From contig NZ_CANLFB010000025.1 of the NCBI RefSeq assembly GCF_947489755.1, positions 1-58,434 on the forward strand: DNA of 58,434 nucleotides. Direction: 5' to 3'. The translations under genes and the position numbers were made by a program. The stretch is from an uncultured Psychromonas sp. (GTDB lineage Bacteria; Pseudomonadota; Gammaproteobacteria; Enterobacterales; Psychromonadaceae). Shown here piece by piece: positions 1-9,588 of this stretch. Within the stretch, counting starts at the first letter, position 1; the number at the start of each line of letters is the position of its first letter. A model generated the notes under the pieces. That model made no database searches, was not told the origin of the DNA, and was given only the letters and a program-made list of their open reading frames with translations.

Positions 1-113
1 CCATGACCTTTTGAGTCATAGGATTTTGATCTTCTTCAGCTAAAAATCAACTAATTTTCTTAACTGATCGGCATTAGAATAAATCGGGCTTTTTAATGCA
101 GAACTCAATGAGA
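1..113. other. Left edge, no supportable gene
   Basis: This is the stretch just downstream of the minus-strand molybdopterin subunit. No start codon with a convincing ribosome site opens a frame here. Short open stretches run off the edge on the minus strand, so a further gene of the same operon could begin just outside the window. It cannot be identified from what is present. Confidence 0.3.
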
Positions 114-2420
114 TTAGCTAAGTTTTTCTAAAGCACTTTTCAATTCACTCGGCTTCATTGGGATTTTACGCAAGCGTACACCGACGGCCTGGTATATTGC
201 ATTCGCAATAGCAGGTGCAACCGCTGTAACAGCTGGCTCACCTAATCCAGATGGCGGCATTTTACTGGCGATAAACTCAACCTGTACTTCAGGTGTTTGC
301 CCTAAACGTAAAGGGGTATAAGTATCAAAGTTAGTATCTTTATACTGTCCATCACGTAGCTCTGTACCTTCATACAATGCCATTGATAATCCCCATAATG
401 CGGCACCTTGACATTGTGCTTCAGCTCCATTGGGATCAACGATAATACCCGCATCAATCGCAACCACCAGTTTTTTCACATCTACAAGACCGTTACTTTT
501 ATTAACTTGAACTTGTACTGCACAAGAAACCCAAGTTGGCATATCACGCTCTTGACCAAAAGTAGAAGCGATGCCAAGTCCAGTATTTTCTGGTTGTTCA
601 GTGCCCCAACCAATCATATCAGCTGCTTTTTTAAGTACCGCAGCCTGACGTGCAGCACCACCTTCGGCAACGGGTGTAGTACCGGCATTTCGCCCTTCAG
701 CAATCAGCATATCCAGACGGAACTGCAACGGATCTTTACCAGCATGATGCGCGGCTTCATCCATAAAGCTCTCAACAGCCCAACCTGTCCAACCAGGCCC
801 TACTGAACGTAACCAACCAGGTCTAAAAGTAGCCATCGCAAGATCGTTAGAAACAGCACGTACTTTTTGTGCGCCAACGCTATACCAATGATCCGCCCCT
901 GCGATAGCAAATGGGTCATAAGGTTCATCATTCACACCTTTAGGCATAAAGCCAGGTGCTAAGACTTGTGTTGGCCAACCTGCCGTCGCATGATGTTCCA
1001 TTGCAGTGACAACGTTCTTATCATCAAATGCCATTTTCAATTGTTGAACTGAAGCTGAACGAGCACTATCAAATGCCATATCCTGCGGACGCATCAACAC
1101 CATTTTGACTGGCTTTCCACCTAAGGCTTTAGACGTTAACGCAGCAGGAATAGTATAGTCACCATTTAATCGACGACCAAACCCGCCACCTAACATATAA
1201 GTACGAATCACAATGTTAGCCGCATCTTCGCCTAATGCAGTAGCGAGTACAGGTAAAGTAAGTGATTGCCACTGACAACCAGAATGCACTTCCCACACAC
1301 CATCTGGATTTTTAAATACCAAGGCATTCAATGGTTCCATTTGAGCATGTAATACCGTACTCGTAATATATTCATGAGAAATCGTGCTACTAGCACCTTC
1401 AAATACAGGCTCAGTTTTAGTATTACCCGTATCTAAAATACTACCTTTGCTTGAGTCGCTTAATAGTTTTTTACCATGATCGATAATATTAGCTTCAGAT
1501 ACATTAGTTGTTTCACCAGCATCCCACGTTACTTTAACCAGTTTTGATGCTTTTTGTGCAGCAATAAAACTACTAGCAATGACCATCAACCAACCAGGTA
1601 CACTGCCACTTGCATCATCTAGTACGATGGTTTTTTGATAACCTTTCACTGCTTTTGCAGCTGAATCATCAAATGTTACCACTTTAGAACCATAGCGAGT
1701 CGGTGGTAAAATAGGGTTTGCGTACACCATACCATCAACTTTAGCGTCGATACCGTAGATGGTTTTACCATTCGTTTTATTAGCGACATCAAGCGATGTC
1801 ACTTGTTGTCCAACCAACTTAAGATCTTCATTAGGTTTAAGGGGTAACGTTTTTAATTCTTCTTCTGTAAATTGACGTGTTAACCCTAAACTTACTAACT
1901 CTCCGTAAGATAACTCACCTTTACTTGAGATGATTTTACCGTTCTTCGCTTCACAGTCTTTGGCAGTAATGCCCCATTTTTTAGCCGCCGCTTCGATGAG
2001 CGCAGTACGACCTGCAGCACCTGCTTGACGATAAACAGGCCAACTTTGTGAAATAGACCAACTACCACCAGTAACCATGTAACCCCAACGAGGGTCACTA
2101 TCAACATGGATAATTTCAACATCATCCCAATCCGCTTCTAACTCATCAGCAAGAATACGAGCGATCGCCGTACCCACATGCTGCCCCATTTCTGAGCGCA
2201 TAATATTGACTTTAATTTTGCCGGCAGTATCAATTGAATACCACAATGACGGTTCATAAATGTCACCTTCACTCGGTAATACTTTACCGTCAGGACTTGC
2301 AGGATCCATTGCCGCCATTAAATGACGTGGGAAACCAAAACTGATACCAACCGCAGTCATACCAATTAAAAAACCACGACGGGTTATACCCGGGGAATTA
2401 CGTTTAGGTAATCTACTCAT
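114..2420 (-). CDS. Tat-exported molybdopterin subunit of a xanthine dehydrogenase-family oxidoreductase (IorB-like)
   Basis: Large catalytic subunit of a molybdenum hydroxylase resembling isoquinoline 1-oxidoreductase beta subunit and periplasmic aldehyde oxidoreductases. The 768 residues begin with a twin-arginine signal (RRGFLIG near residues 15-21), so the folded cofactor-loaded enzyme should act in the periplasm. Family hallmarks include the glycine-rich GGGFGRR segment near residue 413 and GLGEPAV close to the C-terminus, whose Glu is the usual catalytic base in this family. The start codon overlaps the stop of the 2Fe-2S subunit by four bases (ATGA), which implies translational coupling. 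With the upstream cytochrome c it forms a three-gene operon that hydroxylates a substrate and passes electrons to the respiratory chain. The substrate (N-heterocycle, aldehyde or other) cannot be read from sequence. Confidence 0.93.
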   Translation of the reverse strand: MSRLPKRNSPGITRRGFLIGMTAVGISFGFPRHLMAAMDPASPDGKVLPSEGDIYEPSLWYSIDTAGKIKVNIMRSEMGQHVGTAIARILADELEADWDDVEIIHVDSDPRWGYMVTGGSWSISQSWPVYRQAGAAGRTALIEAAAKKWGITAKDCEAKNGKIISSKGELSYGELVSLGLTRQFTEEELKTLPLKPNEDLKLVGQQVTSLDVANKTNGKTIYGIDAKVDGMVYANPILPPTRYGSKVVTFDDSAAKAVKGYQKTIVLDDASGSVPGWLMVIASSFIAAQKASKLVKVTWDAGETTNVSEANIIDHGKKLLSDSSKGSILDTGNTKTEPVFEGASSTISHEYITSTVLHAQMEPLNALVFKNPDGVWEVHSGCQWQSLTLPVLATALGEDAANIVIRTYMLGGGFGRRLNGDYTIPAALTSKALGGKPVKMVLMRPQDMAFDSARSASVQQLKMAFDDKNVVTAMEHHATAGWPTQVLAPGFMPKGVNDEPYDPFAIAGADHWYSVGAQKVRAVSNDLAMATFRPGWLRSVGPGWTGWAVESFMDEAAHHAGKDPLQFRLDMLIAEGRNAGTTPVAEGGAARQAAVLKKAADMIGWGTEQPENTGLGIASTFGQERDMPTWVSCAVQVQVNKSNGLVDVKKLVVAIDAGIIVDPNGAEAQCQGAALWGLSMALYEGTELRDGQYKDTNFDTYTPLRLGQTPEVQVEFIASKMPPSGLGEPAVTAVAPAIANAIYQAVGVRLRKIPMKPSELKSALEKLS

Positions 2421-2890
2421 GATTGCTCTCCTTTGATTTCAATTGCATTTGCAGCTTCATGAATCGCACTTCGGATACGCACATAGGTCATACAACGACA
2501 TAAATTACCGCCCATTACCGCATCAATATCTTTATCCGTTGGTTTTGGAATATCTTTCAGCAATGCAGCCGCCTGCATAATCTGTCCTGACTGACAGTAA
2601 CCACATTGCGGCACCTGTAAGTTTTTCCAAGAAATTTGCAAAGGATGATCATCTTTTTCAGATAATCCTTCAATCGTCGTAATCTCAGCACCTTCAACTG
2701 ATGAAACCGGCGTAATACATGAACGTGTAGCACGTCCGCCTACATGCACAGTACAAGCACCACAAGTACCAATACCACAACCGAATTTAGTCCCCGTCAT
2801 CTCTAATTCATCACGAATAACCCACAGTAAAGGAGTATCATTTTCTACATCGGCAGTCATCGACTCGCCGTTTAAAATAAATTTTGCCAT
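2417..2890 (-). CDS. 2Fe-2S ferredoxin-type subunit of the molybdenum hydroxylase (IorA-like)
   Basis: Small electron-transfer subunit carrying two [2Fe-2S] clusters. The plant-type ferredoxin cluster ligands are C38, C43, C46 and C58 (CGIGTCGAC region). The second, helical domain has C96, C99, C131 and C133 (CGYC and CRC). The total of 157 residues is normal for stand-alone IorA-type subunits. I use the ATG at 2890, which sits eight bases after AGGAG. A GTG at 2896 lies only two bases from the same ribosome site and is less likely. There is no signal peptide, so it is probably co-exported with its Tat-bearing partner, as is known for such enzymes. It lies between the cytochrome and the molybdopterin gene in one operon. 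Confidence 0.93.
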   Translation of the reverse strand: MAKFILNGESMTADVENDTPLLWVIRDELEMTGTKFGCGIGTCGACTVHVGGRATRSCITPVSSVEGAEITTIEGLSEKDDHPLQISWKNLQVPQCGYCQSGQIMQAAALLKDIPKPTDKDIDAVMGGNLCRCMTYVRIRSAIHEAANAIEIKGEQS

Positions 2891-2908
2891 TGTCACTTCT
2901 CCTGTGAA

Positions 2909-4210
2909 TTATTGCTCGAATCGAGGTTGGTTACGGATTTCAGTTACTTTTTGTTGTAATTCCGGCCAAGCACTTTTATCTGCCGCTTGGCGTAAATACG
3001 CGGCAATAGCAGAGATATCTTCATCGCTAAGTGCATCACGGAATCCAGGCATCACCACACCACTTATTCCTTGGTCGTTACGCACACCGTCCAGTATGAC
3101 GTTAACCAAGTTAGTCGGTTGATCAAGGTGAGTTGCCGAACCCAATGTGAGTAATGGACGCCCTTTCACTAACTCATCACTACTGTAATGACATGCTTGG
3201 CAAGCCGTTGCATATAAACGAGCACCTTCATCAATACGCAAATCCGTTTGTATATGTTGCGCAGCAATTGCCGTTTGCAAGTTACTATTATCAGCAGGAT
3301 CATCCGTTTCTTTCGCGCCAGAATGGTCTGCAAAGTAGTGGCTGATGGCTTCAATATCACTCTTAGGTAGCGCAGATAAACCTTTATGCATAACAGGCGC
3401 CATCGGACCGGCTGCACTGCCATGATATGGAGAGTTACCAGTTGTTAAATATTCATAAAAATCTTGTGCTCGCCACGGGATAGGAGAGGTACTAGTAGAC
3501 GTTAATGACGGGGCAATCCAACCATCAATTGCAGCGCCTTGATACATTTGGTCGTATTGCTCACCACCTAATGCATTACGCGGAGTATGACAAGCACCAC
3601 AATGCGCAACACCTTCAGCTAAATAAGCACCACGATTCCACTGCTTTGATTTATTATCATTATTTTCAAAACGTTGCGTATCTGCAAAAAGTAACTTCCA
3701 ACCCGCTTGTAACCAACGAATATTAAGCGGGAATGGAATACCATTTTCTTTTTTAGCTTGGTTAACGGCTGGAATTGACGTCATGATATAAGCGTAAATA
3801 GCAGCAATATCATCATCACTCATTTTGTTAAAGTGTTCATAAGGAAATGCAGGCAATAAATGATGTCCATCACGGCTTACACCTTCACGCATCGCACGAT
3901 TAAAGGCCGCTTCAGACCAACTACCAATACCTGTTTCAACATCTGGCGTAATATTACTTGAGTAAATAGTGCCAAACTCAGTATGCATTTCATAGTTACC
4001 GGCATAAGCCTCACCACCAGCGGGAGTATGGCAAGTACTACAATAACCTGCTGCAGCAAGCATTTTACCTTGTTCAATCACTTCTGGGGAATAGTTTGAA
4101 TTTTCTGGAGGCACAATTGGGTCAATAGAGGAATTCCAAGCATAAAAGCTGAATAAACCGAGTCCAATAATAATGACGCCAGATACACCATAAACAATAC
4201 GTTTTAGCAT
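2909..4210 (-). CDS. Membrane-anchored triheme cytochrome c
   Basis: First gene of the molybdenum hydroxylase operon. A single N-terminal membrane segment (about residues 5-23) is followed by three cytochrome c domains with heme motifs C57-x-x-C60-H61 (CSTCH), C204-x-x-C207-H208 (CGACH) and C337-x-x-C340-H341 (CQACH). The arrangement matches the cytochrome subunit of membrane alcohol and aldehyde dehydrogenases, which passes electrons from the periplasmic dehydrogenase to quinone or oxidase. I set the start at the ATG at 4210, because the longer open frame to 4312 adds a charged stretch with no ribosome site, whereas AAGG lies upstream of this ATG and the protein then begins with its anchor. 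It is 433 residues long, and the next gene starts 18 bases after its stop. Confidence 0.9.
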   Translation of the reverse strand: MLKRIVYGVSGVIIIGLGLFSFYAWNSSIDPIVPPENSNYSPEVIEQGKMLAAAGYCSTCHTPAGGEAYAGNYEMHTEFGTIYSSNITPDVETGIGSWSEAAFNRAMREGVSRDGHHLLPAFPYEHFNKMSDDDIAAIYAYIMTSIPAVNQAKKENGIPFPLNIRWLQAGWKLLFADTQRFENNDNKSKQWNRGAYLAEGVAHCGACHTPRNALGGEQYDQMYQGAAIDGWIAPSLTSTSTSPIPWRAQDFYEYLTTGNSPYHGSAAGPMAPVMHKGLSALPKSDIEAISHYFADHSGAKETDDPADNSNLQTAIAAQHIQTDLRIDEGARLYATACQACHYSSDELVKGRPLLTLGSATHLDQPTNLVNVILDGVRNDQGISGVVMPGFRDALSDEDISAIAAYLRQAADKSAWPELQQKVTEIRNQPRFEQ

Positions 4211-4902
4211 ATTAAATAGCCTTATTTTAAAATTTCGGGGGGAGAAAATGCGTCCAACATTCCCTGTTTGGCTTTGAAGTATAGGTAATATTGATGAAAA
4301 ATGACGAATCATAAGATGAAAAAATAAAACCTATAAGCCTAGCTAATTTTAATGTTAATAAAATGTGAAAGCAACCTTCGCCAATCATCTGTGGCCGAAC
4401 AAGTAACATAAATTTTTATAACGTATTTAAAATGAACAATCCTAGTTAAGCAATGCACCAACAGAAAACGGTTGTTTAAAAATTTGTTACCAACGCGGTA
4501 ATGAAATAAACCCAAAGTCATTATCCTATGCTGGATATCAGCTACTAGGTAAACGCATCGACAAAACTAAATCAGCAACCTTAATCTCAGAGTTAATGAT
4601 TAAATTTAATGACAATATTAACCTTACTCGCTTTGTGAAAGACTCATCATGCAAAACGTCCTAAAGTACATAATTCAAATGTAATAATTTAACCTAAAAT
4701 AATTTAGCTTAAAATTGATTCACTTTTTTATATAAAGAACTGAGTAATTAATGCAAAATGAAAGACTTAACCGTATTGATCTGATCGTGCTTAACATTAG
4801 AACTAGCCATTACCGTTAAAGGTGCAACATTCAGCAAGCATGGATATAACCTAACGACAGCAACTTACGCCCTTTTATAATCATTAATAAATGAGATATT
4901 TC
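4211..4902. other. Intergenic region with a possible gene remnant
   Basis: This is a 690-base spacer between divergent genes and should hold both promoters, although I see no clear consensus boxes. A plus-strand frame without a start codon is open from about 4445 to 4664 and encodes about 70 residues of plausible composition (for example SYAGYQLLGKRID). It may be a remnant of a lost gene. I do not recognise the family. Confidence 0.3.
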
Positions 4903-5853
4903 ATGTTTTTTGAATCATTACAGTTTTCGTTTTCCATTGTAGGACCGATTTGCCTATTACTTTTTTTAGGATGGTTTTTAAGAAAAACGAATACAATTAA
5001 TGATGCTTTTATTGAAGTAGGTTCGAAGTTAGTATTTAAAGTGACGCTGCCGGCTTTGCTTTTTCTAGGCATTGTTAAGATGGACCATGAAGCTGTCATA
5101 GACTTTGACCTCATCGCTTATGGGCTAGTCGCCAACTTCCTATTCTTTATGTTATGTATCTTAGTCACTAAATATTGGATAAAAGACAAACACCATCATG
5201 GTGTCGTTATTCAAGGTGCATTTCGGAGTAATACCGCCATTATTGGCTTGGCTTATATGGCGAATGTATATGGTGAAGCAAGTCTTGGGCTAGCAGCCGT
5301 TTATGTAGCTGCGCATACCGTACTTTATAATATTTTATCAGTGATTATATTATCGCCTAAAAAAGAAGGCTTTAATCCAACTATGCTGCTTGGTTTAATT
5401 AAGTCTATTCTTAAAAACCCATTAATTATCAGTATTATTTTAGGTTTGCTCTTCTTTGTATTAACGATTCCAGTACCTGATATCGTTATTAATACAGGGC
5501 AGTATTTTTCTGATATGACATTACCAGTTGCCCTGTTATGCACGGGTGGAAGTTTGAGCATTAAATCTTTGAAAGATAATAGCCTTAATTGTCGTTTTTC
5601 TACTATATTGAAAATTGTTATCGGGCCAATATTTATCACTGGGGGAGCATACTTTTTAGGTTATACCGGTGAAACTCTTGGGTTAGTTTTCTTCATGTCT
5701 GCTGCACCAACTGCAGCAGCAAGCTATGTAATGGCGAGAGCAATGGGTCACAGTGCAGCACTAGCAGCAAACATTATTGCCATGACCACGATTGGCTCAT
5801 TAGTAACTTGTAGCCTTGGCGTGTCATTATTATATTGGCTAAAGTTGATGTAA
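4903..5853 (+). CDS. AEC-family (auxin efflux carrier type) permease
   Basis: Integral membrane carrier of the AEC family, whose bacterial members move malate, malonate and other small organic anions. About ten hydrophobic segments fill the 316 residues, with the family pattern of a first helix ending in GWFLRK, an FRSNTAIIGLA segment after helix four and a C-terminal SAAPTAAASYVMA stretch. The open frame starts at 4891. The ATG at 4903 has a weak GAG-containing ribosome site and begins directly at the first helix, so I prefer it, but the earlier start is possible. The gene stands alone, divergent from the molybdenum hydroxylase operon, with a hairpin downstream. Substrate unknown. Confidence 0.85.
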   Translation: MFFESLQFSFSIVGPICLLLFLGWFLRKTNTINDAFIEVGSKLVFKVTLPALLFLGIVKMDHEAVIDFDLIAYGLVANFLFFMLCILVTKYWIKDKHHHGVVIQGAFRSNTAIIGLAYMANVYGEASLGLAAVYVAAHTVLYNILSVIILSPKKEGFNPTMLLGLIKSILKNPLIISIILGLLFFVLTIPVPDIVINTGQYFSDMTLPVALLCTGGSLSIKSLKDNSLNCRFSTILKIVIGPIFITGGAYFLGYTGETLGLVFFMSAAPTAAASYVMARAMGHSAALAANIIAMTTIGSLVTCSLGVSLLYWLKLM

Positions 5854-5945
5854 TAAGAGCTTACAAAACAATTTATTCTTTATCATTAAACCATTAAATA
5901 AAGTTGTCTTTTGTATAAATAAGTAAATATATAAAAGAGTAAATA

Positions 5946-5972
5946 GATAAGACAGATAACATCTGTCTTATC
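5946..5972. terminator. Hairpin between convergent genes
   Basis: A perfect 12-bp stem (GATAAGACAGAT) with a three-base loop lies between the convergent AEC and FUSC genes. It has no long T-run on either side, so it may act as a bidirectional barrier rather than a textbook intrinsic terminator. Confidence 0.5.
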
Positions 5973-6106
5973 GTTCTCAAAGAATATAAAGCCTTTATCC
6001 TACAATATTATAATGAAGTTGTTAGATTGACTTCTCAATCAAGCTGTAATCACGACACCCCACTTACATCAACTGCCTATTTACTTATCTCAATCAACTC
6101 ATTGAA

Positions 6107-6143
6107 TTAAGTTAAGTTGAGTTAAGTTAAGTTAAGTTAAGTT
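6107..6143. repeat. Pentanucleotide tandem repeat (GTTAA)n covering a stop codon
   Basis: About seven copies of GTTAA, one of them altered to GTTGA. The minus-strand stop codon of the FUSC gene (6137-6139) lies inside the array. Copy-number change would leave the protein unchanged, because every unit supplies the TAA in the same place relative to the coding end. Confidence 0.85.
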
Positions 6144-8170
6144 ATTTTATTGGCACAGTTTTCTAAAGTGAGGTCAATACGTATAAACATCCCTTTGATC
6201 GCTTCTACTTGCGAAGACTCACCCACTTTAGCAATGAGCTCTTGATACAATAAATCCGAAGACTGTTTAAAATTATCATCGCATTTTCCTTTACTGGCCA
6301 ATAGAAATGCATCTGCTAAACCGTATTGCCATTTTTTTAAATTTTTTAAATTTTTACCCGCTAAATTTTCACAAATTGATTGCACTCGCACCGTAGCATG
6401 TCCTAAATTAAGCCCTGTTAAAGCGAGGTCTGTAATCGCACGAGAGTGAGAACCTTGATCATAATTAATTAATCGCAATAACCTGTCAGACATACGGCGG
6501 TTGTACCAAATAGCAGGAGACTTTTGACTATCAATTTCTCGTAAGTCTTTATGAGTTGCTTTAAAAACACGACCCACAAGTAATTGAACACTTGGACCTG
6601 TGAATAAATGAAAAATCCAAAATAAAATGCTCACACCAGTAAAAATAGCCATAGCGGCACTTAGTGTATAATCAATAGAAAAGGCCAAACTCATATCAGT
6701 ACTTGGTCTCACTAAAATTGAAAATGGAATACAAAAACCCAAGCCATACGGTAATGTTTCACGACCTGCAATCAATAATAATCCTAAAAAGTAAGGCCCT
6801 GCTAATACCAATAATAATATTTCCAGTTGCCCCCCGCTTTGAGCAAGTAAGTTAAGCGCATAAAAAAGAGTAACGACAGAGGCCACCACGACACCAATTA
6901 ATAAGCGCTTCATCACCACACGTAAAATTGCTAGTGGTATTCGCGCTAACATAATGGAGAAAATAACCGGTAAAATCATAATCATTAACGCCGCTGATGA
7001 GCCAGTATTGATCCAAATAAATGCGCCAATGACAAAGACTAATGACGTCCTAAAACCGACAATAATTCCCGCTAATGGGTCACGATACGTCATCATTCTT
7101 GGCGCATTCAATAACGTTTTGTCACGCTCTTCTAAGGCTTTATATGCTCTTAATAAAATCGTCAAATCTGCCGCTATATCCAAGCCGACATTAAACATGT
7201 GAGATTCAAAGGGTGCTTCACAAGGGTTATTGCTTCGCCATTCAGTTAACTCTTTACGAAATGCTTTTATTTGCTCTGCACAAAATTCATAATTATCAGA
7301 CTCAGCAATACTTGCTAACACTTCTTTCAACCGATCAAATAATTGCGCTAAAGCAGGTGTAATTAATTCTGAGTGATTACGTTGTAAACGGCCAAATATC
7401 TGAATTAATGCCAATAGAGAGAGGACTCTTTGTGCTAGTTGGTTAGCGGCTCGTGAACGCCCTGGCCCCTTTGGTCCTTCGTAACGCACAGCACTTGAAT
7501 CGTCGTTTATAGTACCTAACGTGGTCATCACACCATCTATTTGAGTATGACGAGTTTCATGTGAGCCTTTAGTATCTAGCTCTGTAACCAGGTAATTCAA
7601 AGTTTGATTGATCACCGATCTTGCTTGGGTTTGTAATGCGTGTTTTATTTTTACAGGCCAAAATAAATGACTAACAAGCCCTGCACAAATAGAGCCAATG
7701 ATAATCTCACTCATACGCGCTTGCGCAATTTCAAATATGCCGACACTACTGACGGTACTCGGACTTACCATCACTAAAAGAACAACAATTTCAGCCGTCA
7801 CGGCAGCCATTGCAAAGGCATAAACGAAGTTTGCTTGTCGTACCATAGCGGACAATGCGGAGTTTAAACCTAACCAAATAGCTAATACACCTAACGCTAA
7901 GTAAGGATATGACATCAACTGGCTTAATAACAATATACCAAATAAACCACCAACAATAGTACCTACTATTTGGCAAAGCGCTTTTTCAATCACTAACCCA
8001 CTTTCAGGGCGTATCTGTAAAAATATGGCTGATACTAATGCCCAATAAGGACGGTCAAGATTAAGCGCCATGGCAACAGTTAGCGCCATAGCCATTGCAA
8101 TAACACCTTTTGTCGCAAATATAATTGCCTGTTTTTTAGGAAGGAATAAATTACGTAATACGACCCCCAA
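6137..8170 (-). CDS. aaeB: FUSC/AaeB-family efflux pump inner-membrane subunit
   Basis: Aromatic-acid efflux-type transporter of the FUSC superfamily, 677 residues. It has two copies of a six-helix membrane block, near residues 10-175 and 365-520, each followed by a soluble helical region, as in E. coli AaeB. The N-terminus (LDRPYWALVSAIFLQIRPE) is typical. The start is a TTG at 8170, six bases after AGGAG in the end of the preceding gene. The first ATG is at residue 26, inside the first helix, so TTG is the better choice. The gene begins one base after the HlyD gene ends, in a DUF1656-HlyD-FUSC operon. It should export hydroxylated aromatic or similar acids across the inner membrane via the adaptor. 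The symbol is by analogy, and the substrate is not proven. Confidence 0.85.
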   Translation of the reverse strand: MGVVLRNLFLPKKQAIIFATKGVIAMAMALTVAMALNLDRPYWALVSAIFLQIRPESGLVIEKALCQIVGTIVGGLFGILLLSQLMSYPYLALGVLAIWLGLNSALSAMVRQANFVYAFAMAAVTAEIVVLLVMVSPSTVSSVGIFEIAQARMSEIIIGSICAGLVSHLFWPVKIKHALQTQARSVINQTLNYLVTELDTKGSHETRHTQIDGVMTTLGTINDDSSAVRYEGPKGPGRSRAANQLAQRVLSLLALIQIFGRLQRNHSELITPALAQLFDRLKEVLASIAESDNYEFCAEQIKAFRKELTEWRSNNPCEAPFESHMFNVGLDIAADLTILLRAYKALEERDKTLLNAPRMMTYRDPLAGIIVGFRTSLVFVIGAFIWINTGSSAALMIMILPVIFSIMLARIPLAILRVVMKRLLIGVVVASVVTLFYALNLLAQSGGQLEILLLVLAGPYFLGLLLIAGRETLPYGLGFCIPFSILVRPSTDMSLAFSIDYTLSAAMAIFTGVSILFWIFHLFTGPSVQLLVGRVFKATHKDLREIDSQKSPAIWYNRRMSDRLLRLINYDQGSHSRAITDLALTGLNLGHATVRVQSICENLAGKNLKNLKKWQYGLADAFLLASKGKCDDNFKQSSDLLYQELIAKVGESSQVEAIKGMFIRIDLTLENCANKIT

Positions 8171-8171
8171 G

Positions 8172-9041
8172 TTATTCTCCTGACTGTTCAGCGAGATGTA
8201 TTGTGGCTGTCATACCGGCACTGAGCTGAACATCTTCTGAGAATGGTTCTAACTTAATATCAACAGGAATTCGCTGCGATAAACGCACCCAGTTGAACGT
8301 TTGCTGAACTTGAGGTAAAAGTTGGGAATTACTTTCTGTGTTGGTATTGGCAATTGCTTTACCCACATTAGTAACATGGCCAGTAAGTTGCTTTCCACCA
8401 CTGAGCAATGATATTTTAGCCTCTTGATTCGGGTAAATGAGCGGAATTTTAGTTTCTTCAAAATAACCTGTTACGTAGAATGAGTCAGATCTGACAATTG
8501 CAAAAACAGATGCCCCCTGCCCTATATAATTACCTTGGCGCAAGTTTAAATTGATGACTTGACCAGCTACAGGCGCAACAACATCAGTTCTATCTAAGTT
8601 TAACTGCGCGATAGCTTGCTCTGTTTTAGCGAGGTCATAATTTGCTTTGCTTATATCTTTATTAATACGTGTTAATTCTAAGTCTTCTTCACTAATTGCA
8701 CTTTGTTTGTTCAATGCTAATCGACGATTATATTTGTGTTTAGCTAGTTCCCAAGAGGATAATGCACTTCCAGTATTTGCCTTGCTTTCTTCTAAAGCAG
8801 CTTTATAACGTTCATTATCAACACTAAAAAGTAGTTCACCTTTTTTAACCGTTTGACCATCTTTAACATTTAAAGTGGTGACCCAACCAGAAACATCGGC
8901 CGCGACTGTTATAATATCAGCACGTATACGACCGTCACGAGTCCATGGTGTATGCATATAGTCATTCCAAACCCAACGGCCTGCGAATATAGCTGTAATA
9001 ACAATAACGATTGTAAAAATAATACGTAAATACTTTGTCAT
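8172..9041 (-). CDS. aaeA: HlyD/AaeA-family periplasmic adaptor
   Basis: Membrane-fusion (adaptor) protein linking the FUSC pump to an outer-membrane channel. One N-terminal transmembrane segment (about residues 4-22) is followed by a biotinyl-lipoyl half (VTVAADVSGWV...LNVKDGQTVKKG), an alpha-helical hairpin, the second lipoyl half (VVAPVAGQV) and a beta-barrel region, which is the standard order. The 289 residues match AaeA/EmrA-type adaptors without a long coiled coil. I start at the ATG at 9041 because GGAAG lies just upstream and the longer frame lacks a ribosome site. It sits between the DUF1656 gene and the FUSC gene in one operon. Confidence 0.9.
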   Translation of the reverse strand: MTKYLRIIFTIVIVITAIFAGRWVWNDYMHTPWTRDGRIRADIITVAADVSGWVTTLNVKDGQTVKKGELLFSVDNERYKAALEESKANTGSALSSWELAKHKYNRRLALNKQSAISEEDLELTRINKDISKANYDLAKTEQAIAQLNLDRTDVVAPVAGQVINLNLRQGNYIGQGASVFAIVRSDSFYVTGYFEETKIPLIYPNQEAKISLLSGGKQLTGHVTNVGKAIANTNTESNSQLLPQVQQTFNWVRLSQRIPVDIKLEPFSEDVQLSAGMTATIHLAEQSGE

Positions 9042-9046
9042 TAAAT

Positions 9047-9250
9047 TTATCTTCCATTTAGTAAATATACAGTTAAAGCCAGATAGCATATGAAAATAGA
9101 GATCTCAAACCATGCAACTTTCCAAATTTTGTCATGCCAATCTAGACGATGTAAAATAACGCGAGTCAGTGCGCTCAACATGAAAGCGATAGGGATATAA
9201 ACAACTAAAGGACTAAACTCCATCCCACCCAAAACCACAGCTTGAAGCAT
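9047..9250 (-). CDS. aaeX: DUF1656 small membrane protein (AaeX-like)
   Basis: A 67-residue protein with two hydrophobic segments, of the DUF1656 family found at the head of AaeXAB-type operons. The layout (LGGMEFSPLVVYIP, then a basic LHRLDWHD loop and a second helix) follows E. coli AaeX. The ATG at 9250 is preceded by AGGAT at good spacing. The downstream adaptor gene starts five bases after its stop. The biochemical role of DUF1656 proteins is not established; the conserved linkage suggests assembly or stabilisation of the pump. Confidence 0.88.
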   Translation of the reverse strand: MLQAVVLGGMEFSPLVVYIPIAFMLSALTRVILHRLDWHDKIWKVAWFEISIFICYLALTVYLLNGR

Positions 9251-9523
9251 AAATATCCTATTATTTAATTTGTTAGCAAAAGCTTATCTTAAAATAAATA
9301 CACAAATATTTTTTCATTAGACAATCGAGATAGTTAATCATTTAGTAATGGAAAAGAACAATAGTAGTGTTTTATTCAGATGACATTGTTTACGCTCAAC
9401 AACTGTAAACAAGCTTACTAATAAATAGTTTCTTTTTAAAGCCCTGACCGTTTGTTTAATAATGCGAACTCACAACAACCTCAACACTAGCAATCTTTGT
9501 TATCAGCAATAACCATACTCAGT

Positions 9524-9553
9524 AATTTATTTTTATAAATATAAAAATAAATT
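9524..9553. promoter_or_regulatory. AT-rich inverted repeat
   Basis: Two perfect 13-base arms (AATTTATTTTTAT and its complement) around AAAT. It could be an operator for either divergent gene or simply a structured leader. No known regulator can be assigned. Confidence 0.4.
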
Positions 9554-9588
9554 GAAATTAAAAATGATATTCAAAGGTCTATAACGGA

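Noticed and set aside
408-806. 132-codon plus-strand frame inside the molybdopterin subunit gene
   Set aside because: It lies antisense within a well-supported conserved gene and has no coding signature of its own.
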